NCBI GenBank assembly: GCA_041751935.1
Contig: JBGSIA010000225.1
Coordinates: 1 to 64,000, forward strand
Direction: 5' to 3'
Source: JBBSJZ01 sp041751935
GTDB lineage: Bacteria > Planctomycetota > Planctomycetia > Pirellulales > Pirellulaceae
DNA length: 64,000 nucleotides
Position numbers and translations under genes: made by a program
The notes under the pieces: model-generated
What the model was told of the DNA's origin: nothing
The model's database searches: none
What the model saw: the letters and a program-made list of their open reading frames with translations, nothing else
In this document: one piece after another, positions 59,414 to 64,000 of the stretch
Position numbering within the stretch: the stretch's first letter is position 1
Layout: the number at the start of each line of letters is the position of its first letter

Positions 59414-60981
59414 AAACTCTAACCGTACATTTATTCGTCGTATTCGGCTTGGCATGCGAAGCAAATTTGCAAGCGGCGGACTTGGTCTCGCGCCCGAACA
59501 TACTTATCGCAATAGCTGACGATATGTCTTGGCCGCATACATCGATTGCAGGCTGCAAAGGAGTCAGCACTCCGAATATTGATCGAGTGGCTCGCAGTGG
59601 AGTTTTGTTTCGTAATGGGTTCTGCGGCGCTCCGGGTTGTTCACCCTCCCGCGCGGCTTTCTTCACCGGACGCCACGTCTGGATGAATGAAGAAGCGGGA
59701 CCACATCATGGACTGTTTCCCGCCAAATTTGTGACATTTACCGACCTGCTGGCCCAGCGAGGTTACAAGACCGGGTTTACTGGCAAGCCTTGGTCACCTG
59801 GTAATTTGGGACCAGGCCGGAATGGTAATCCGGCTGGTCAACCATTCATGAAACACAAACTGACACCACCTTCGAGCAATATCAAAGATGTAGATTACGT
59901 AGCCAATTTCGCCGACTTCTTGACCCAACGCAAGAAGGAGCAGCCGTTCTGTTTTTGGTTTGGTAGTGTTGAGCCGCATCGCAGTTACCAGCGAGGCAGC
60001 GGTCTGGAATCGGGCAAGATGCTTAGCGACGTGAGTGTGCCTCAATTCCTTCCCGATACGCCGGAGGTGCGAAGTGATTTTCTCGACTACTTTTATGAGA
60101 TCGAGTACTTCGACCGACAACTTGGTGGAATGTTCGACCTATTGGAGAAGGCTGGCGAGCTTGAGAACACTCTAGTTATTGTTACGGCAGATAATGGCAT
60201 GCCGATGCTACGGGCGAAAGCCACCTGTTATGAATACGGCTTGCATGTCCCGATGCAGATTGCTTGGCCCAAAGAGATTCCAGGGGGACGTGTCGTCGAT
60301 GATCCAATCGGCTTCGTGGACCTGAATGCAACCGTTTTGGCAGCAGCGGGTATCGAACACCCGGCGAAAGACGATCCGGAACTCGCACCCGTTGGCCGCA
60401 ACTTCATGCCGCTTCTGCAGGGTACAAAGCAGGGATTAGTTGATCCTGAGCACGCCTTCGTCTTTGCTGGACACGAGCGCCATACGCTGACTCGATACAA
60501 CGATATTGGCTATCCGATTCGTGCCTTGCGAACGCCACAGTATTTATACTTGAGAAATCTTCGTTCCGAACGTTGGCCGGTTGGTGACCCACAGCGGATC
60601 AACAAGTCGAATGGTCAACTGCTGCCATTGCACGTTGGATGTTATCGAGACATCGACGATCACGAAACCTTAGGCTGGCTGATCAAGGCGTCAAAAACCT
60701 CCAGCGAGTACAAGACGATGTTGGAGTTGATCGTTGGCAGGCATCCGCCGGAGGAGCTTTATGATATTCAGTCCGACCCAGACTGCATGCACAATCTTGC
60801 CGCGTCTCCTGAGCACGCGTCATTACGTGACAAACTCGCTGATCAAATGGCTACGGAGTTAGAGCATACAAACGACCCAAGGTTATTTGGTGCGAACCCT
60901 GATATCGCAGACACATACCCGAACGTTAATCCGAAGAACAAGATGGGCGAAGGCAACTATACCGTACCGAAGTCGAATTGA
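59410..60981 (+). CDS. Sulfatase, N-sulfoglucosamine sulfohydrolase-like, exported
   Basis: 523-aa sulfatase whose ATG overlaps the DUF1592 stop (ATGA). A signal peptide ends near 23. IAIADDMSWPHTSI (34-47) is the metal-binding start in the form used by heparan-N-sulfatase relatives. The formylglycine site is C77-S-P-S-R81 within FCGAPGCSPSR. TADNGMPMLRAKATCYEYGL and HVPMQIAWP match the same branch, where LRAKAT replaces the common LRGGK. This suggests a sulfamidase or related activity on a glucosamine-containing glycan, but specificity cannot be read from the sequence. It sits between a haem protein and a Tat-exported DUF1552 protein. The 88-bp gap after it is the widest in this half of the cluster. 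Confidence 0.92.
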   Translation: MKTLTVHLFVVFGLACEANLQAADLVSRPNILIAIADDMSWPHTSIAGCKGVSTPNIDRVARSGVLFRNGFCGAPGCSPSRAAFFTGRHVWMNEEAGPHHGLFPAKFVTFTDLLAQRGYKTGFTGKPWSPGNLGPGRNGNPAGQPFMKHKLTPPSSNIKDVDYVANFADFLTQRKKEQPFCFWFGSVEPHRSYQRGSGLESGKMLSDVSVPQFLPDTPEVRSDFLDYFYEIEYFDRQLGGMFDLLEKAGELENTLVIVTADNGMPMLRAKATCYEYGLHVPMQIAWPKEIPGGRVVDDPIGFVDLNATVLAAAGIEHPAKDDPELAPVGRNFMPLLQGTKQGLVDPEHAFVFAGHERHTLTRYNDIGYPIRALRTPQYLYLRNLRSERWPVGDPQRINKSNGQLLPLHVGCYRDIDDHETLGWLIKASKTSSEYKTMLELIVGRHPPEELYDIQSDPDCMHNLAASPEHASLRDKLADQMATELEHTNDPRLFGANPDIADTYPNVNPKNKMGEGNYTVPKSN

Positions 60982-61069
60982 AGCCAAGTGAAGAGAGAGG
61001 CGAATCGCCCAGAACCATTGGCTCGATGATTCACCTAGACAAGATTTCCATAACTTATGTGAGAGCGAT

Positions 61070-62377
61070 ATGAAACGAATACCTCCTACACTAGCTTGCA
61101 AGTCGCCGTGCGGTTCACTTTCCCTTTCTCGACGTACGTTATTGCGCGCGACCGGAGTAGGTATGTCCTTGCCTTTGCTTGATGCAATGTTGCCAGCATT
61201 CGCAAAAGAACCAATGACGAGTCAGCCACGACGCATGGTGTTGATCAATAAGGCTCTGGGTTTGCATGGGCCTGATTTCTTTCCCAGGCAATCAGGGCGT
61301 GATTTCGAGTTAACGCCGTACTTGAAAGAATTTGAAGAGCTTCGCGGGGATTTGACTGTGTTCAGTGGACTGTCTCATCCCGAAGCCGGTGGTGGACATT
61401 CATCGGAACAAAGTTTCCTTACGTCCGCACCCCATGCTGGAACGCCCGCGTTTCGCAATACCGTTTCGCTCGATCAACTTGTCGCAGAACAGATCGGTCA
61501 TCAAACGCGGCATTCCTTTCTTGCCCTTGGCTCTCACACCGGTAGTCTTTCCTGGACAAGAAACGGTGTCCAAATCCCAGCCGACAAAGATCCTGCCACT
61601 GTATTCCGTCGACTTTTCATTACGGGTACACCTGATGAAATTCGCGAGCAAGAGCAACAACTACGTGACGGCAGTAGTATTCTCGATTCGGTACGCGAAG
61701 AAACGACAGCCTTGCAACGCCATGTTGGTCCTGGTGATCGCGATCGACTGGATCAATACTTCTCCGCCGTGCGTGAAGTTGAAAAGCGATTGCAAATTGC
61801 CGAGTCGTGGTCGCATAAGCCGAAACCAGTTGTGAATGCGGAAGTGCCTGGGGACTATCCTGATAGTTCAGACATTGTTGGGCGAATGAGCATGATGCTC
61901 GACTTAACATTCCTTGCATTGCAAACCGATTCGACCCGACTGGTCACCTTCGCCATTGATGTCGATGGTGGTGTTCCACCGATCGAAGGCGTCCGTGAGA
62001 GTCGACATAACCTCAGCCATCATGGTCAGGACCACTCCAAGATCGAGCAACTCAGGCGGATCGAACTAGCCGAACTTAAAGTGCTCAGCGGTTTTCTAAC
62101 CAAACTAAAATCCAACAGCGAGGTAGACGGTCGACTGCTTGATCGAACTCAAGTTCTTTTTGGAAGCAATCTCGGGAACGCCAGTAGCCACGATACTCGC
62201 AACTTGCCCGTTTTGCTTTTCGGGGGTGGCTTTAAGCATGGTAAACACCTTGCTTTCGATTCGAACAACAACACACCGCTGGCAAATCTGTTTATTTCGA
62301 TGCTTCAACGCGTTGGAGTAGAAGCGGATCATTTTGGCAGTGGGACAAACACATTAACAGGACTTAAATTTGCATGA
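61070..62377 (+). CDS. DUF1552 protein with Tat-type signal (second copy)
   Basis: 435-aa paralogue of the protein at 55650. The Tat-type leader is clear: SRRTLLRATGVGMSLPLLDA followed by LPAFA. The core has ALGLHGPDFFPRQSGRDFEL, GGHSSEQSFLTSAPHAG and LSWTRNGVQIPADKDP; SDIVGRMSMMLDLTFLALQT and LFGSNLGNASSHDTRNLPVL complete the family pattern. The stop overlaps the following ATG by 4 bp. Its natural partner is probably the second DUF1592 protein (56927), from which it is now separated by the sulfatase. Confidence 0.88.
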   Translation: MKRIPPTLACKSPCGSLSLSRRTLLRATGVGMSLPLLDAMLPAFAKEPMTSQPRRMVLINKALGLHGPDFFPRQSGRDFELTPYLKEFEELRGDLTVFSGLSHPEAGGGHSSEQSFLTSAPHAGTPAFRNTVSLDQLVAEQIGHQTRHSFLALGSHTGSLSWTRNGVQIPADKDPATVFRRLFITGTPDEIREQEQQLRDGSSILDSVREETTALQRHVGPGDRDRLDQYFSAVREVEKRLQIAESWSHKPKPVVNAEVPGDYPDSSDIVGRMSMMLDLTFLALQTDSTRLVTFAIDVDGGVPPIEGVRESRHNLSHHGQDHSKIEQLRRIELAELKVLSGFLTKLKSNSEVDGRLLDRTQVLFGSNLGNASSHDTRNLPVLLFGGGFKHGKHLAFDSNNNTPLANLFISMLQRVGVEADHFGSGTNTLTGLKFA

Positions 62378-63132
62378 GTATCTTTGTTGCTGCATTTGTT
62401 GCGTTGGTTTTCACCGTTTTGCAATTTGACGCGATGGCTGACGAACCGCCAAAGACCTTGATGACGATCCCTGGAAAGCTTTTGCTTTCAGAGAGTTTTG
62501 ACAAGCCGATTACGTTTGCTAAATCAACAACGCGTCAGCCGCACCCAGGGATCTGGAGCGAAGGTTGGCGTGTCATGAATGGCAAGTGGAGTCAGGTTGA
62601 TGGTGGTATTCGAGGTATCCTGTTACCAAAGATTTACCCTGCCGCCACGCTTCATCTTCCATTGACTTACCAAGATGTTGTTATCCAGGTGGATGTGCGT
62701 CTTGAAGATATTCCACTGGATGAACCGCCTGAACACAAGTCGAACAGCGCCAAGATCGTGCTGCGTGAAACCAATGCGGCGCACATCGCATCCGCTCAAC
62801 TCAGCAAAAGCGGGTTCTCGGCAGCTAAAGACAAAACTCAAGCTCGAGAATTGAACGGGAATCTGATCGATGACAAAGAGCTTTCGTTCGGAAAGCAATC
62901 CATCGCAGTCAAGCAAGGCCAGTGGTACACCATCACCATGGAGATACTTGGTGAGCAAATGGTGTCAACGATCGACGACGAAAATCCGATCGTTGGCTCA
63001 CACCCGATCGTCGGCATACCCAAAGGCATTCTCAGTTTCGGCACGTCCCGTAGTGCTAGTTACCGTAACTTACGAGTTTACGAAGCTCATCCGAATCCCG
63101 AATGGGAAAAGAAACAAGCGAACCTCAAATAA
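62374..63132 (+). CDS. Exported ConA/DUF1080-like protein
   Basis: 252-aa protein starting at an ATGA overlap with the DUF1552 gene. A signal peptide covers about 1-22 (IFVAAFVALVFTVLQFDAM). The mature protein is a probable beta-sandwich: ILLPKIYPAATLHLPLTYQD, ITMEILGEQMVSTIDDENPI and SFGTSRSASYRNLRVYEA follow the last strands of DUF1080-type folds. It is more distant from the two DUF1080-like proteins of the cluster than they are from each other. A sugar-binding role is plausible; no catalytic residues were identified. Confidence 0.8.
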   Translation: MSIFVAAFVALVFTVLQFDAMADEPPKTLMTIPGKLLLSESFDKPITFAKSTTRQPHPGIWSEGWRVMNGKWSQVDGGIRGILLPKIYPAATLHLPLTYQDVVIQVDVRLEDIPLDEPPEHKSNSAKIVLRETNAAHIASAQLSKSGFSAAKDKTQARELNGNLIDDKELSFGKQSIAVKQGQWYTITMEILGEQMVSTIDDENPIVGSHPIVGIPKGILSFGTSRSASYRNLRVYEAHPNPEWEKKQANLK

Positions 63133-63186
63133 TATCGTCTCCACCCGCAAACCAATCCCCCTTCCGTTCTCAACTGAGTTAAGCAA

Positions 63187-63957
63187 ATGAATTCACTTGC
63201 AAAAAATTGGCTTACCCGTGTCATTCCACGGTGGACGATGCATCCGGCTCCTGCACGGGCAAGTCAATCGCTAAAGGTTTCTTTTTTTTGTCCGACTTTA
63301 GGACTGTTGACACTGCTGATCTTCTCTGCAAATGTCATCGCAGATGAGCCACAAACTAAACCGCTAAATACAGAACTTTGCACAGCAACTACGCTTATCA
63401 CCGCCGAAATGTTTGATCGTCCTGAATCGCTTTCGCCCAAAGGAAAGCCGGGATGGCGTGGTGGTATTGGCGAATGGTCAATCGTTGACGGAGTGCTTAA
63501 TGCAAAGGATGAGAAACCAAACGACAAACGTCCCAACGGCCACGAAGCTGTGTGCGAGTTCCCAACCGAAGCAAAAAACATTGTTTTCTTTGCCGAATTC
63601 AAACTAGGTGAAGCACCACACGTGGGTTTTGTCTGTCGCGATACACAAAAAGGGAATCATCATCTCGGGCGAATCATGGTCACACCTCAAGCGGTTTGGC
63701 TGCAAAGTATGAGCGGTATTGCCAAGCAAACGAAGAAGCAAGTGCTTCAAAAGATTGATACTCAGTTCGATCCCAACCATTGGTATCAGGTCGCTATTGA
63801 AGTTTGCGGCGACACGTGGTTAGCTCATGTCGGCGAGCACACGTTGAAGGCGACCGATACTCGCTTCCAAGACACCAAAGGTCGAATCGGCATGGTTGCT
63901 AAAGGAGACGGCGCTCAGTTCAAGAATGTCGCGATCTGGCGTGCCGAAGCGAAATAA
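63187..63957 (+). CDS. DUF1080-like (ConA-fold) exported protein (second copy)
   Basis: 256-aa paralogue of the protein at 52457, with GGIGEWSIVDGVLNAKDEKP, FAEFKLGEAPHVGFVCRDT, MSGIAKQTKKQVL, HWYQVAIEVCGDTWLAHVG and DTKGRIGMVAKGDGAQFKNV at the same positions. The leader is long: a basic stretch of about 30 residues precedes the hydrophobic part LLTLLIFSANVIA. An ATG at 63238 would give a shorter leader. It lies 54 bp after the ConA-like gene and 19 bp before the next start. Confidence 0.85.
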   Translation: MNSLAKNWLTRVIPRWTMHPAPARASQSLKVSFFCPTLGLLTLLIFSANVIADEPQTKPLNTELCTATTLITAEMFDRPESLSPKGKPGWRGGIGEWSIVDGVLNAKDEKPNDKRPNGHEAVCEFPTEAKNIVFFAEFKLGEAPHVGFVCRDTQKGNHHLGRIMVTPQAVWLQSMSGIAKQTKKQVLQKIDTQFDPNHWYQVAIEVCGDTWLAHVGEHTLKATDTRFQDTKGRIGMVAKGDGAQFKNVAIWRAEAK

Positions 63958-63976
63958 TAGAAAGTGAGAAGCTACA

Positions 63977-64000
63977 ATGAGATGGCGCCATGTCTTTCTC
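63977..64000 (+). CDS. Start of next gene, cut by window edge
   Basis: ATG at 63977 opens a frame MRWRHVFL that runs off the end of the window. The basic start followed by hydrophobic residues fits the beginning of a signal peptide, and it lies 19 bp after the previous stop in the same direction, so it is probably another exported member of the cluster. Confidence 0.5.

Overview
The window reads as part of a planctomycete chromosome, most likely Pirellulaceae (Rhodopirellula/Rubripirellula-like). The grounds are gene content, not a taxonomic marker: many formylglycine-type sulfatases, paired DUF1592/DUF1587 haem proteins and DUF1552 Tat proteins, small DUF1080-like proteins, a PVC-type membrane-bound dehydrogenase-domain protein, a PEP-CTERM protein, an ECF sigma factor coupled to a Ser/Thr kinase with WD40 repeats, and a 10,000-residue secreted-type protein with an LEDRRLLA N-terminal motif and a C-terminal dockerin. 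Few starts have Shine-Dalgarno sequences. No tRNA, rRNA or CRISPR was seen.

Layout. 0-9.4 kb is a sulfatase region in advanced decay. Three full-length sulfatases remain (809-2320 -, 3409-5037 +, 7717-9144 -) among remnants of at least four more, a dipeptidyl-peptidase IV remnant, a sulfatase/VHL-beta chimera, an internally deleted beta-propeller-type gene, and a broken dehydrogenase-like fragment. Several remnants keep both ends of the gene, including start/stop overlaps with neighbours, but have lost the middle.

9.8-45.3 kb is a minus-strand block. From its upstream end it runs: ECF sigma factor, translationally coupled Ser/Thr kinase-WD40 protein, a 336-bp gap, the giant protein (10562-40780, about 10,070 aa), and 31 bp later a PEP-CTERM protein. 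The giant protein carries four roughly 350-aa N-terminal repeats, each ending in a peptidoglycan-binding-like helical unit. These are followed by a long unassigned region, RTX calcium-binding islands, FG-GAP-like repeats, an ELW-TDGT repeat section, leucine-rich repeats, LamG and SdrD_B-like segments, PKD-like domains, a cadherin-like domain and a dockerin.

45.4-47.2 kb holds a small hypothetical gene, an SDR-fold gene whose catalytic tyrosine position is isoleucine, and an IS21-family transposase remnant. 47.2-50.4 kb (minus) is a large secreted dehydrogenase/HEAT/cytochrome-c protein.

50.8-64 kb (plus) is a tight colinear cluster: sulfatase, DUF1080-like, DUF1592, DUF1552, DUF1592, sulfatase, DUF1552, ConA-like, DUF1080-like, and the first codons of another gene. 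Four of its junctions are overlaps that suggest translational coupling. It looks like an exported sulfated-polysaccharide processing unit in which sulfatases work beside predicted multi-haem proteins and small beta-sandwich proteins. That role is inference; the biochemical functions of DUF1592 and DUF1552 proteins are not established.
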